Below are positions 1 through 12,800 of a DNA stretch of 64,000 nucleotides, piece after piece (position 1 is the first letter of the stretch; each line of letters begins with the position of its first letter). The DNA comes from Oikopleura dioica (Eukaryota > Chordata > Appendicularia > Copelata > Oikopleuridae): NCBI GenBank assembly GCA_907165135.1, contig OU015566.1, positions 1,304,501-1,368,500 of the forward strand. Direction: 5' to 3'. Below the pieces are notes generated by a model. It did not search any database. It was given only the letters and a program-made list of their open reading frames with translations, and was not told where the DNA came from. Made by a program: the position numbers and the translations under genes.

Positions 1-2204
1 AAGGTCATTAAGAAAATGCTCACCCTTCTGATCAGAAGTACTCATGATGCACTTTTGCGAGCTTTCCAAAAACGTCCATCCGAAATCGCATTCTTCATGC
101 GGCAGCGCTGTTGGCACAGTATTTGGATTTTTAGTCGTCGAAACTTGCACTGCTGGCTGCATGCAGATCGGATATCGTTTTTCAGCACAGTTGAATGCTC
201 TCCAGAGCCCAGCCATTTCATGATTATCCAGGCCGGCAGCAAGTTCGACGCAAAACTTGTACGGATTATTTTCTGGCTCTCCATCGGCAAAGTTTTTGTA
301 GCTCACGCTCGTTCCGGAATCCCAATCAATGGGCTGGCCGCCTGCATATGGCAATCCCAGCCCAAGCCAGCTCGATGCGAGTTGATGCTTGACGATGAAT
401 GCATTTTCCTCGTCGTTGAAAATTTCAACGAGTCTTGATCCGAGACTTTCGCAAAACTCGGCCGCCTCGTATTTTGTCAAATAAGTCGTGTTGCCGTTGT
501 AGTACTTTGAAAAACTGTAGCACATGCCATTTTGCTCGTTCAAAAATGTCGTCATGTGCCAATCGTCGGATTTGATACATGTCAAATTTGAAGTTGGAGC
601 TTCCGTCGGTCGAAGTTGAGCAGGAGCATCCATGAAACAGCCAAAAGCTTCAGTAGTCGAGCAACTTTCGGCCATCCAGTTGTCCGAAGTTTTCAAGACA
701 TCGAGATACGCGCAGGTGTGAGAGTTGACATTGCATTTTGGCTGATCATCCGCCCAGTAAGTAAAGCTCGGGTTGGAGTTGAAATCTGAATATTGCAGTC
801 GACAGTCTCGTACTGGATCTTGCAGCGGCATTTCATCGTGAATGTTTGACAGATCCAGCCACATTCGCGTGACTCCTGCTTCCGCCCACTCATGTTGATA
901 CTGTGCGAAGATGTCTGCTTCCGCTTGGCTTTCGATTCTGATCTGTTGAGCTCCGAAGCTCTCGCAATATTTTTTCGCTTCATACCAAGGAAGGTGATAA
1001 TTGCCATTGAGGAAGAATTTGTAGCATTTATTTCCAACATGACTGTCTCCTTTGTCCTTTATCTTCTGAAAGGTCCATCCTTCTGGGCAAGTTTGACCGA
1101 CTGGTTTTTGGCAAATGACTGATTTCGGTTCATTACACCATCGAGCAGACCAAACAGCAGAACTGGTATCCTCAGCTCCCGGCTCAAAGCTAGCACAAGT
1201 CGCGGCAGGTGTTTGATCCAACTGACTATCTGGCGCGCCGTATTCCCAGTTGAGATAACCAGAACTATACTCCCCGGAGATCCAGGAAAAACGATCGGGC
1301 TGGTTTTGTGGGGCATTCAAATTGTTCAACCCGATCCAGGCGCCTTTGTAAGTCACAGAATCGCCCCAAGAATTGATCGCTTCTTTGAGTTTCTCAGCGA
1401 TAAACTTATTTTCTTGCTCGTTTTTGATCGTGACCAAATCGCCGAAATAATTGTTCCCGAGGCCTCCTTGACAGTAGCTCTGGCCGAGTTCGAATTGTCG
1501 CTGAGTTGTTGGCTTGGGAAAGATGATACAGGATGGTTCACCGGTTCCGACGTCCATTTTGAACCAATTATCGCCACGGCAGTCGGCGACGCATTGAGTA
1601 CTTTTGGCTTTGCAGATGAAGCTGAAGAAAGGAGTTGAAAACAGCGTGGAAAGATCATTTTACCTGGCAGTCTTGGTACATTCATTTTTGACCCAAAGGC
1701 CTTCCCCATCCCAAGGCATTGGAAAATCAGGGAGGTTTTCCGTGAAAAGTGCAAAAGTACACCTCTTGGACTGGTCCGAGTTATTTTCCATTCCCGGCGC
1801 CCAGTTTTTGTAATTATACGGTTTCGTAACATCTCCGTTTTGGTTGGTGTTGACCCATTCTAGCGTGTTGAACTGTTTGAGATTATTGAGCCCAATCCAG
1901 TAGTTTCGGAATCCTCGGTCTTTCCATTTCAGCGTATCGTAAATCAGGCGCATCTCGTTTTCGCTGTGAAAATCGACAAGATCAGCGCCAAAAGTGTTAC
2001 AGTGAGATTGAGCAGCATTCCAGCTCTTTTCCGGAACTCCATCGATTCCCCCTTGAAAAAGAAATCACCAAAAATCTCCCTTGAAAAATTACCTTCAAAG
2101 GTCTTGTAAGAATTGTCACCGATGACGATCCAGTCTGACGGACAAGGCTCAGCATTTGAAGCAATAAAAAGCGTATTTATTACAATCAGTCTTGTGACTA
2201 CCAT
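1..2204 (-). CDS. Multi-C-type-lectin-domain secreted or receptor protein (partial)
   Basis: This is the 5' part of a gene that runs off the left edge. Exons read 2204-2093, 2051-1664 and 1621 to beyond base 1, joined by introns of about 41 nt with GT-AG ends. The protein opens with a hydrophobic signal peptide (MVVTRLIVINTLFIASNA) followed by CPSDWIVIGDNSYKTF, a typical start of a C-type lectin domain. Four such domains are complete in the window and a fifth begins at its edge. Each has the expected WIGL-like core, paired cysteines and a Cys-rich ending. The fourth has an EPEN motif near the position of the EPN sugar-binding triplet; a canonical WND motif was not seen. The layout resembles mannose-receptor-type proteins, but a transmembrane segment would lie outside the window. 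Sugar binding is inferred from the family. The domain identity is secure; the full architecture is unknown. Confidence 0.85.
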
Positions 2205-2636
2205 TTTGACTGATTTTTTTTCGTTGAATTGAACTTTGTGAAACGCCCAAGTGCAATAAATAAGATAGAAGGTGTGACAAGTAGCACTTTTTGTTGACTA
2301 ACTCCAGCGTGTTATGTTTCATTATTGACATGAATACTGGCTTTCATTTCTAGGGCCTCTTCTTCCTGAAAGAAAATCTTCCATCTTTTGGAAGGATTTT
2401 TCTCCTTTTCCAATCTAATTCGAGCTTAATTTCAGGCCTCTTTGAGTCAAAGTTACGGTTATTCTTCTAGAACTTTCAGATTGCCAAAAAGCCACTTCTT
2501 CTTTTCTTCGATCTCAGATAAAATGTCAATGCTCACGACACGAAAATGGCAAAGGGATTATATGTTATGGTTCTCCTCCGTAAACTTACGTCTTGCTCTC
2601 AGAGTATTTCTCCGCACATAATCAGTTGACTCTGCC
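2205..2636. promoter_or_regulatory. Short divergent intergenic region
   Basis: This 432-bp gap separates two divergently transcribed genes, so both promoters should lie here. I see no conserved element, repeat or small ORF that I can support. Confidence 0.3.
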
Positions 2637-4494
2637 ATGAAAAAGCTCTCGTTTTTGTTTCTTTCCGGAGTTTCATGCTGGTGGTGGGACTATGATGACG
2701 GGTACACGATCCAAGACAACGAGTATTCAGGTTTGAAAGAGATGTTCTTTTTAATAATATTTGCGCCAAAGAAAGCCCTTGCTTCGACAAATCGCACCGT
2801 TGCCATGAGGAAGAAACCTGCGTTCCCGAAGGACAACATTTGTACGAATGCTGCCCGGACGACTGGAATCGTTTGAATGTACCGTGCAGAAAACCAATCG
2901 GTAGATCTCTTCCTTGATTTCTGAAAAAAAAAAGTTCTTCTTCAGAACATCCTTGCTTTAAAAATCCTTGCAAAAATGGAGAATTCTGCTATAGGAAGAT
3001 TTCCCAAGGCGAAGAGAATCATGATTACGAGTGTATAGAGGAAGATGAGGAATGCCACGGCGTGGTTATGTGCGAGAAACCGATGTCAGGCTCTTGTTCA
3101 GGTTTTTTCATTTTTTTTCTGCTTTTCGGGCAATTTTTTTGGGTAAGCCTCATCTGCCCAGAAGCCTCATCTGCGCAGAGTCTCATTCTCCCAGAAGCCT
3201 CATTCTCCCAGGCTTGGCAGATAAGGCTCCTGGGAGAATGAGGCTCTGGGCAGATGAGGCTTACCCAATTTTTTTAGGAAATAATCGGCAAAAGCCGAAA
3301 AGAATCATCGTCAAGACCATCGATGATTGCTATAATATGTGTGCTGCTGCAGACAATGTAAGAGTTTTTTAAAAACATATGAAATGGAAAAGAATTGTCT
3401 TAACCCTAACCCTAAACCTATTCTAGTGCTCGGGATTCGATATCGATTCAAAAGGAGGTTGTTATCTCGCTAAAAAACCCTGCGATGAAAACGATCTTGA
3501 GGATTTACCTGGATTCGAAGAGCAAACAAAGGAAGTCAGCTATAGGGAATGGATTTATGATAAATATTATGGCTACTCTTTCACTACACAAAGACATCTA
3601 ACTTTCACATATTATTCAATTGACAATTGCAAGGCTCCGAGTAAGTTTTACTTGAAATCTTTCAATCAATTTTTTAAGAGAGGTCTGAAAAATGCGATGA
3701 AATCCTCAAAAAATCAGCTCAGGAACATGCTTTGGAAATAAAAGACGTATTTGATGGCAAAAATAAGAGATTCTGACTTATTATTTTAGATTTTGACGAT
3801 GATGGCTTCTCAAAATCAACAATCAAAGCTCGAAATCGAAGCTGGAATCTACGAAAACCACAAATCGTTGATGCAAAATATGCAAGATATTCATGAAAAT
3901 ACGGAACTTCTGAAAGCTTCTTTGGGACTCATGGCGGTTTTGTCCTTTGCGGTTTTCGTGATGATGTTTTTCAGGCTGAAGAGACAATGCTACGTAAGCT
4001 GAGATCAGAGCGGATTGCTTATTTAATTCTTATCTTCAGGGTGGGCCAGCTCGAAGACTTTCATCTCTCGTTTCAATTTCACCAAAGCCGCGAGCTGCTA
4101 CTGCTCTCGAGATTCCGGCTAATCCAGGTTTGTGCAGAAAAAAACAGCGGTTTTGATCGCTTTTGAAGAAAAACTCGGGGAACATCATCAAGAAGGAACT
4201 GGGTCAATTCCGACTTACTCCAATCTCCATACGACGAATGATACGGATAATGACATGGCTGGACTGACTGTAAGAGGCTTTTCGAACAAATACAAATCTT
4301 TCCATAATTGAAATAAACTTAAAAATGGGAAAAACATTGTTCGAATTGAATTTTTTTTATTTTTCAGAGAATTTCGGAGGGGAACAACTGGTGGTTGGGG
4401 TACAGCTTCATTTTTTAAAAAATATTTCTTTCAATTTTGCAGAATCTGCCCTTTCTCTTTTTTATGTCTTCATAATTTCACACTTAGGCGGTAG
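2637..4494 (+). CDS. Single-pass membrane protein with EGF-like and PAN-like Cys-rich ectodomain
   Basis: The start MKKLSFLFLSGVSC is a signal peptide. At least eight exons follow. One encodes a Cys-rich stretch (SPCFDKSHRCHEEETC), the next an EGF-like module (HPCFKNPCKNGEFC), and the next two a PAN/apple-like segment with IDDCYNMCAAADNCSGF. After a helical linker comes a transmembrane segment (LGLMAVLSFAVFVMMFF), then a basic stop-transfer sequence RLKRQC and a Ser/Thr-rich cytoplasmic tail. Most introns are 38-48 nt; the one at 3102-3277 is enlarged by a fold-back insertion. The intron 3757-3801 has a GT donor inside GACGTATTTG and keeps the frame into the membrane exon. The last exon is uncertain: the protein may end near 4416 or near 4494. 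No ligand or function can be assigned from sequence. Confidence 0.65.
3132..3275. mobile_element. Intronic fold-back element with 9-bp target duplication
   Basis: The 126-bp insert 3141-3266 is a near-perfect hairpin. It begins GGGTAAGCCTCATCTGCCCA and ends with the reverse complement. It is flanked on both sides by AATTTTTTT (3132-3140 and 3267-3275). The right copy is followed directly by the AG of the 3' splice site, so the duplication repeats the polypyrimidine tract. Removing the insert and one repeat leaves a 41-nt intron. Confidence 0.8.
3400..3420. repeat. Telomere-like CCCTAA repeats inside an intron
   Basis: Three imperfect CCCTAA units lie just upstream of the 3' splice site of an intron in the EGF/PAN gene. 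They match the metazoan telomere unit on the opposite strand. A similar tract lies at 32932-32960. Confidence 0.6.
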
Positions 4495-4569
4495 TCAGTT
4501 CCGTAAATAGCGTTTCGAATGGAAAATTGGGAGATCAATCAGTATTAAGAATCTTTATTTTTGAAGAAA

Positions 4570-6377
4570 TCAATAGCAAATTTCATGCAGGTACGATTGA
4601 TTCATGTACAGCTCAGGGTGGTTTAGATTACTTCGCGCTTTTACAATATTTTCAAGACTAAGCACATCTGCTTCCGAAGCACTGTTGACATAGCGCATGC
4701 ATTCTTCCGGGCTATATCCGAGTCCTGCCAAATCTTGAAAGAATAACCAATAAACCAATTTTTCCTTATCTCCTTACCCATGAAATAAATCATATAAATC
4801 TTCTTGGCAACGTCTTTCGGGACATTTCTCCAGTACCAGCTTGGATGATGCTTGGCCATTGGACTGTTTGCGTATTGTTGCCGAAGAACTGGTTTGATGT
4901 CTGCGATCTTTTCCCAAGCATAGTCATATTCTAGATCCACATCTTCAAGGTGCAGAATCAAGTCGTATTCGAAATGGCACGGGCTGCATTCCCAGTGAAC
5001 TCTAGAATTCTCCGTAGAATTAATAATGACTCAATTAAACTTACGTTCTCCAATGCCTGTTATTCACAAATTCACTTGGATTCGCCGCCCTGGAGCTCGC
5101 GAAAGCCTCGAAAGAGCACGAAAACTGCTCGGGCTTTTCATAAGGCCCTTCAAAGACCCGGATGGACGGAAGAAAATAGCCCTGTCGTCTGAAAAAATGA
5201 ATTAGGAACGATTTCCGCCGTCTGTATTTTGTTTCTAAGTTGACGCAAGTTTTTTGAAAAACGAGCCTTTTGCACAAGTGCCCCGGGTTAACTCCTAAGC
5301 CGAAGAAAAAACAGCTTGGTTTTGGATGTCTTGTGAACTAAATTTTGAACTGTGCTCTCATAAAACTATTTTCAGTTAAATTTGAAAAAAAAATGTCTTA
5401 CCGTGGATTATGTTTGACATGAAATTTGTCTCTCCATGCAGAAACCAGTCTTTGAAACGGATTTCTTGTGTTCAAAACTTTCAATTTTGAAATTTTCTTT
5501 GCGAAGCTATTGTCCGCATAATCATCCGGATGCAATCTTGGGATCTGAGCTCTTCCATGCTTTCCGGTCAAACTTGCGAGGGCATTTTGCCAATTGGTCG
5601 TTCCGCATTTTGGAGGAAGACAAATCGTCAGGTTCAAATTTGGTTCGTGGAAAATATCCGTGTGGCTTTGCCGGCGACCCTTGATGAAGCGAGCTTGGTT
5701 CTTCTTTTTTGAAAAGCTTGGGGGATTGCATTGAAGTGGCGTCTCGTCATCTTTCGGGAGAGCTGAATGTATGAAGGGATGAAAATAGGCTTGAGAAAGA
5801 ACCTTTATTGAGATCATATATCTGCTCATGTAATTTAAGCAATCCATCAAAGTCGTCTGCATCAATTAGGTTTTGAATTTTTCGGCGCATTTGACAGGTT
5901 CGACGAAGGTACTTGACGCGATTCTTCATTTTTTCGTCTAATTTTCTCCATGCTAAGAATCAAAATAGCGAATTCATAAGGAGAAAATGCCGTACCTTCA
6001 TCATGATCAATTTTTGTCCCAGTGAGCTCGATTCCCTCCATAAAATCAGTCGAATTGCCATTTTCATAATCATCTACATCATCATCGTCTTCGTAAATGT
6101 AATCGTCAATTATCTTTTGCTCAATTTGCTTTTTCTCATATTCTTTGTAATAACCAAGACTTTCCTCTGTTTTTGAAAGCTGTTCAGCGATGAACTCCAA
6201 ATCATACTCTTTTGCAACAAAAAAACCTTTATTCGGTTGATTCAAAGAATAAACTCATGCTTGTTTTCAGCAATTTCTTTCAATTTTTCGGTATTCTCCT
6301 CCAAAAATCAACCTTTTTCCTAAAAATCCAACAAGAATCAGTCCATAAATGCCCTTAACGGTGCTCAAAATCTCCAT
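4570..6377 (-). CDS. Carbohydrate (HNK-1/chondroitin/dermatan-type) sulfotransferase
   Basis: The protein should transfer sulfate from PAPS to a glycan in the Golgi lumen. The 5'-phosphosulfate loop is visible as LPPKCGTTNW and the 3'-phosphate site as NTRNPFQRLVSAWRDKF; both are diagnostic of sulfotransferase family 2. Later exons (FEYDLILHLEDVDLEYDYAW and YWRNVP) match the C-terminal half of CHST8-14-like enzymes. The protein ends in LHEICY. Introns are 40-45 nt except one near 5400-5185 that is about 215 nt. A likely first exon at 6377 encodes MEILSTVKGIYGLILVGFLG, a type II signal anchor, but its junction to the next exon at about 6240 is unresolved. The region after the anchor is acidic (a DDDDVDD run). 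The exact acceptor sugar cannot be predicted. Confidence 0.8.
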
Positions 6378-6818
6378 AAAACTTTCTCTATCTTCTTATT
6401 TCTTGAAATTATTAAAGCCAATCTTCAAGTCTCTACGAAATTGAGAAGGAACCGGCGATAAGGGTGTCCCATCTGGGATGTCAGCTTGTCGACATTGATG
6501 TGACACGGCGGAGCGCTACATTTTTCTGCTGCGCCGGTAAACCGCCAAGGGCGAACAAAGAACTAAAACGCTAGTTTTAAGAACTTCTCAGATTTCAAAG
6601 AGCAATAAGCTAGCTTGAACATTTTTCTTTAACAACAAAAAGAAAATACCGATGTCTTTATTTTATTGAAAATAATTCTCAGCGTCATCCCTCACAATCC
6701 TTTTTATAAGGATTGTTCAGTCAGTTAAGCAGACAAAGATAAAGCGAACTGTCTTGCAGTTCAAATATGCAGTAAAGATAAGGAAAGTATAAAAATATAG
6801 AATCTTTAGTGGTCTCTT
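6378..6818. other. Intergenic, no gene seen
   Basis: This 440-bp stretch holds the upstream region of the sulfotransferase gene and the 3' flank of the next minus-strand gene. It has a short GC-richer patch near 6470-6550 and otherwise nothing I can annotate. Confidence 0.4.
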
Positions 6819-9800
6819 TTAAAGCTCGAAGACAGGCTTCTCGCAAATAAGTGATTTATCATCAATGAGTGCTTTTTCACCATCGGCACATGGATTAGGA
6901 CAAGTTTCAATGAAATCGAATGATGTTTCTGAAATTGTTACATCGTTGCAAGTTTTGTCTCCAGTATCCGAATGTTGATTTAATCGACACGTGCAGAAAT
7001 GATCAGAGCTAGAATAAAAGTTATTATGCTTTCTTAGCATTAGTCATACCCAAAGAAATCTCCAATATCGAAACAGCATTGTGGATATTCTGATTGTCCT
7101 GGCAAACATTCCGAGTGATGGACTGTGTTACATTTTGTATTTTTATCATGAGAAGAATTATCTTTGCCATGGCAAAAGCATGGATCGTCAACGTGATATA
7201 CATACTCTGAGTTACAGCAATCTTTATTGATGATTCCTCTGACAGAGTTGCACTTCGCTCTCTTCGGAACACTTGTTCTCTTCCCGGTCTGATGATAAAT
7301 ATACTGTCCAAGACTGAATTCAGATTTATCGGAATCGTGTTTTGCAGAGATCAGCTCTGAAGCAAGTTGGAAACAGTCGCTGTCGACAGATGCATGAATG
7401 GCGTCATCGGAACCGAAGTCAAATTTGAGAGCCCCGCAGCATGATGGAAAACAATCTTTTGAAATATTACATTCATTTGTCACGTCTCTGCAGGCGAGAC
7501 TGTCAGTACTGCCCTCGCATGGATCGTATCTTATCCTTGAATAAAAATTAAGATTTGATGAAAATCATTTTGAAAACTTACCATTGGTCGCATAAAGTGT
7601 CTTCCTTAAAAGTAAGGGAGAAAGTTTCTTTCGCTTTAAGACAGCATTCTCGTTTTTCATGAATACTTCCGCTATTGTAACAATGGCTATAGCCGCATGC
7701 AGAAGCATGATCGGCCTGTTCGTCCACGTCAACAGTTTTTGATTTACAATAAGAACAACCCTTATTTGTGCTCGTGTCACAGCATCCTCCGAAGAAATCG
7801 GCGTTATTGTTGCATTTTGAAAATTTTTGACAAGCAACTGGAGCAGGGGTCTGGATTCGCTTAGCGAATTCGCTCATGAGCGAAGCGAAGCGAAGCGAAG
7901 CGAATTCGCTTCGCTTCGCTTTCGCTTTTTCTAATTTCAATTCGCTTCGCTTCGCTTTCGCTTTTTACCAAAAATTTTCGCTCAAAATTCGCTCAAAAGA
8001 CTTCATTTCCTGAAATGATCAAGGAGAGATCTCCATCTGCTTTACTTCTTTCAAAGCAAAAATTACGCCGCTTACATCTACATCTCGTAGATAATTGTTA
8101 TTGATGATAATTACTTCCAGATTTTACAGCTGCAAAGTTTCATAAAAAGGCGGAATGATTTCCTTTACCATCAAACCAAAAAACAAACAACAAAAATGAC
8201 TTTTATTGTAAAATGCAAACATTGCAAATTTACTTGCAACCGAAACAGTCTTCATCGTCATCTTGTCGCTGACCACTTTATGGATAAAACAGTCAACGCT
8301 ATGAACCACGTAGAACTCGACTGGGAGGATTTCGAAATGGACATCTATTTCAAAGGTGTCCGAGAAAAAAACGGAGAGCTGCAAATTCGAACGTTCTGGG
8401 ACTGCGATAACAAAGACAAAGAAACCTTCCAGAAAACCTTCGAACCTTTCCAGAACTTCATTCTACACGAAAATATCTCCGACGCGATAGAAATTTCTAT
8501 GAAAAAATCAACTGAGAAAAAAGCTGCGATCAAGCTTTCGAATCTTCTTCAAAGCGTCAATTCAGCAAAAGCCGCCATCAAGGACGATCCTGAATGTCAA
8601 ATCTGCTGCAACGAAATCGACGAAAAAAACTTCGCTATCTTTATCACTCCAAATCTCACTGCCTGCCACACAAATATTGCTCACTTTGTCTGCAACTCTT
8701 GCCCATCAAATTTCACTTCTATCCCATCTTGTCCTTTTTGTCGAACAAATGGCAAGTTTGTAACTCTCCGAAAACCTCTCGAATAAAAGAATTATAATCT
8801 CAAAAAACTTTAATGATTTCTTCTTTTTAAAAAGGATTAATTCGATAAAATACTGGCTTCTGATTGGCTTAGGGACCAATTTTCTGGAATCGGCACTTAT
8901 TTAATTATTATTAATTACTTTTCAAGCGAAGTTTTTTTTAACTGTTTATTTTCATAAAATACTGGCTCCTGATTGGCTGGGAGTCAAATTTTCTAGAATC
9001 GGCTGAAGTTTAGTTATTATAAATAACTTTTCAAGCGAACTTTTTTTAACTGTCTATTTTCATAAAATACTGGTTCCTGATTGGCTTAGAGGCAAAATTC
9101 TAGCATTAGGTTTCAACTTGTTATTATGGATAACTTTTTGCGCAAAATTTTCCAAACTGTTTATTTTTATAAAATCCTGTCTTCTGATTGGCTGAGAGCC
9201 CAATTTTCCAGAGTCGGGTGAAAATAAGTTATTATAGATTATTTTTTGCGCAAAATTTTCGATAATGTTTATATTTATAAAATCCTGTCTTCTGATTGGC
9301 TGAGAGCCCAATTTTCCAGAGTCGGGTGAAAATAAGTTATTATAGATTATTTTTTGCGCAAAATTTTCGATAATGTTTATATTTATAAAATCCTGTCTTC
9401 TGATTGGCTGAGAGCCCAATTTTCCAGAGTCGGGTGAAAATAAGTTATTATAGATTATTTTTTGCGCAAAATTTTCGATAATGTTCATTTTTATAAAATA
9501 CTGGCTTCTGATTGGCTGAGAGCCCAATTTTCCAGAATCGGGTGAAAATAAGTTATTATAGATTATTTTTTGCGCAAAATTTTCGATAATATTTATTTTT
9601 ATAAAATACTGGCTTCTGATTGGCTGAGAGCCCAATTTTCCAGAATCGGGTGAAAATAAGTTATTATAGATAACTTTTTGCGCAAAATTTTCTATTATGT
9701 TTATTTTTATAAAATACTGGCTTCTGATTGGCTGAGAGCCCAATTTTCCAGAATCGGGTGAAAATAAGTTATAATAGATAACTTTTTGCGCAAAATTTTC

Positions 9801-12800
9801 TTTATTGTTTACTTCTATAAAATAATGGCTCCTGATTGGCTGAAAGCTCAATATTCTTCCATAGTTCTTGAATTGGATGAGAAATTTCCATTTTTTGCGC
9901 AGAGTTTGTTGCCATATTGATGCTCCCACTTATTTCGAGAATCTAAGAATTTCTTTCATGATTCATATTGCGCAACGCTGGTCCGGATTGCGCGCCGACT
10001 CATACTCGATAAGGATGAAAAGGGAAAACCACTCTTAGGCTTTGCGCAGCCTCAGATTGCCTTTTTCACTCATCTCAAAATGCTGAAAGGGGGGAAAATC
10101 AATTTTCCTCCAAGGAAAAAGCGGAGAGCTGAGCCAGAAGAGATTAGCTCCGACGAAGACAATGAGCAAAATCCGGATGAACCCGGAACTTCAGAGAAAA
10201 AAGACTCGGTAACATGGAAGAGTCTGGAAAATGAGTACGCTGTCCAAAAAGCTCGTAGAGATCTCGACAAAACGAAGTTCCATTTCGACGGGGGAATTGA
10301 AGGCAAATTCGTCAATGGCAAGTACACCGGCGATGTGCGATGCCTTGATCCACGGTGTAAAGCGAAAAAAAAGGAATTCATCTGCCAAGATACCAAATCG
10401 CGCCAACCAATTAACTTGAAGAAACATGCTAGTAAGCTAAGCTTCTATAAACACTTGCGCATTTTTATTCTAGTCACAGTTCATTGCGAAAACAACCATG
10501 TCATCCTGCAGAATCAAGCCCCAATTACAAGTTTCGCGAAACCAAGACAGGTTCAAATCAAAAAAGCGACAAGGAAAAGCTGACGGAGATGGAGGCGACC
10601 ATAATCTGCAAAGAACATCTTCCATTGACATTTTTCGCGAAGTAAGAGTTCTTTTTCTTCCTTGATTTCAAATTGCGCAATTAATAGGGAGTCCCTGAAG
10701 GCTTACAGGGCCCAACTTTTGAGTTCCGTCAATGTCGACCCGCAGTGTCTTGACCAGCTTCACTCCTCTAGCTATCACTACATCAAAGAGGACATGAAAA
10801 AGCAACAAGAGATTCTCCGAACTGTTTTGAAAAAGGAGTTGCCAACATTGCTTGAACAAGGTTTGTCGTTCACAAAATAATTTTGCGCAATCTTCTATTA
10901 GGTTTCTGCGCATTACAAGCCGACCATAAATACATCAAGTCGCGGACACATGAGGATAAGAAGAACGGTATGGCAGTTCTTGTCACCGTGAGCTGCGAAG
11001 AAATCTTCTCATCATTGATTCTGGACTTCCGCGCAACTGATTCGACATCCTATGAGTCCACAAAGAACGATTTCGAAGAAATATTAGACGTAAGTTTCTG
11101 AGCAAATTCTGCGCAAAAGTTCTAGGAAAATTTGCGCAGAATATGCTGTTCAGTCTTGCGCAAAATTAAAACAAAAATTAAGGAATATGGCTTGTTGCCA
11201 TTATGGAGATCCAAGATGGTCGCCCTCGTTGGAGACTCAAAATTCGCCAAATTCGAAGACGACTCCGACTTCATGGTGGTCTGTCTCCTACATACCATCA
11301 ATCGCATCGTCGACTCCATGGAAGAGAAGGCGTACATCTTTGGCATCTACAAGGAACGATTCAAAGCTGTTGACAACTTCATTTCTGCGATCGCCAAGTT
11401 GCGCAAGCCTCTTGAAAGTTCCTCTGAAGATTGTCCACGAACTGTGAACGCGTACCTGAAGAAACTTTCGGAGCAAGGAGTTCCCGCGATCGACAAGAAA
11501 AAGATTCTGAAAGGACGAATGCGATATCCTGAGAAGAAGCTGACAGACGCTGAAATCAAGGAAGATTCATCGGTCAAAAAATTTCCGAAGTTTAGAGTAA
11601 GGCTGCGCATTTATTTATTAAATTCTCATCATCTTCTTTTAGGACCATTACCACAGCATCCGTTTTGGCGCAAAAGCTGAGAAATTCGCAACTCTTTCGG
11701 CAAACATGCGCCAAATTGTTAGCTTGAAGCTGAATCCACCGCTTGGATATTCTCACCTTCTTCATCAAGTCTCGCTCCCAGAAATTCAATTCATCGAAGC
11801 AAATCATTTTTTGCTCAAAGAAATGATGTTTGTGCTCCGGCAAACTGAGAGGAATGATTCGAAGGTATTATTTTTGCGCAGATCTTTCAAAACTAACAAT
11901 TCAAATAGGTTGTGCAGAGTCTGGTGATATACGAAAAGCTGATTATCTTCCTTGTTGGCGCAAAAATGCTGCTCTCGATCACGGTCAAGAACGCGCAGAA
12001 ATCGTCGACAAGTTGGCAAAGACAGCGCTCCAGAAGACTCTCCGTCTCATCTTCGGGAAGTCTTATCTACCAGCCCACAAGAAAATTTCTAAAGACGGAA
12101 AGGAAACCTTCGTGGAAGCTGAAATAAAGACGCTTCATCAAGCTGAGCCTCCGCGGATTTCGAAGCCTCAGATCACGTCGCTCTTCCTCTACTGGCCAAA
12201 CCGAAGAGTTGACCTCTACCGAGCCTGTGAAGCGATTAAAACAAGAGACAACGAAGACTTTTTCTACCAAAACAAGTTGATTCTGGAGGAAGCCGTCACC
12301 GACTGGCAAATAATCGCGAGAAACGAGATCCATCAACTTGCGCAAAAATTGCAATTGGGAGAAGAGCCGGCGACGGCAAGCCAAGTGACAAGAGCGGTAG
12401 CCAATCTAGATGTCTACGATCCACGAGATGCAGTTGCGCAAACTGAACCAGCAAGGCGATCAGAGATGTCTCTTTGGGAGAAAGTTGAGAAAGAAATCAA
12501 CGAGTACTTCAACGATGGTGATCACTGGCGAGCTTGGCTGTCTGCGCAAAATGTCGACTCTCCCAATTCAGAGTCGGTGTTGTTCGAATTGTTCTGGCGG
12601 GATCAGAAGTCAAAATGGCCAATCCTCTCAGCCATTGCGCAAAAGGTAGAGAAATTGTTTTTAAATTTAACAAATAAATAAGTATGCTAACATGCCCGTT
12701 ACGAGCGCGGAAATAGAACGAAACTTCTCCACCATGAGTTACGATTTGGAGAGTGGAAGATCAAGTCAGAAGGCTCAACACACCGGAATGGTAAATCAAC

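Noticed and set aside
3400-3420. True telomere or chromosome end
   Set aside because: The tract is only three units long and lies inside an intron of a gene continuing on both sides.
9060-9929. 289-residue minus-strand ORF with 36-residue repeats
   Set aside because: It follows from a 108-bp tandem unit lacking stops in one frame inside a transposon; no start, domain or splice context supports a protein.
11830-12681. Treating this ORF as a separate gene
   Set aside because: It lies between transposase exons with the same orientation and spacing; it is best seen as a transposase exon with an unresolved upstream junction.
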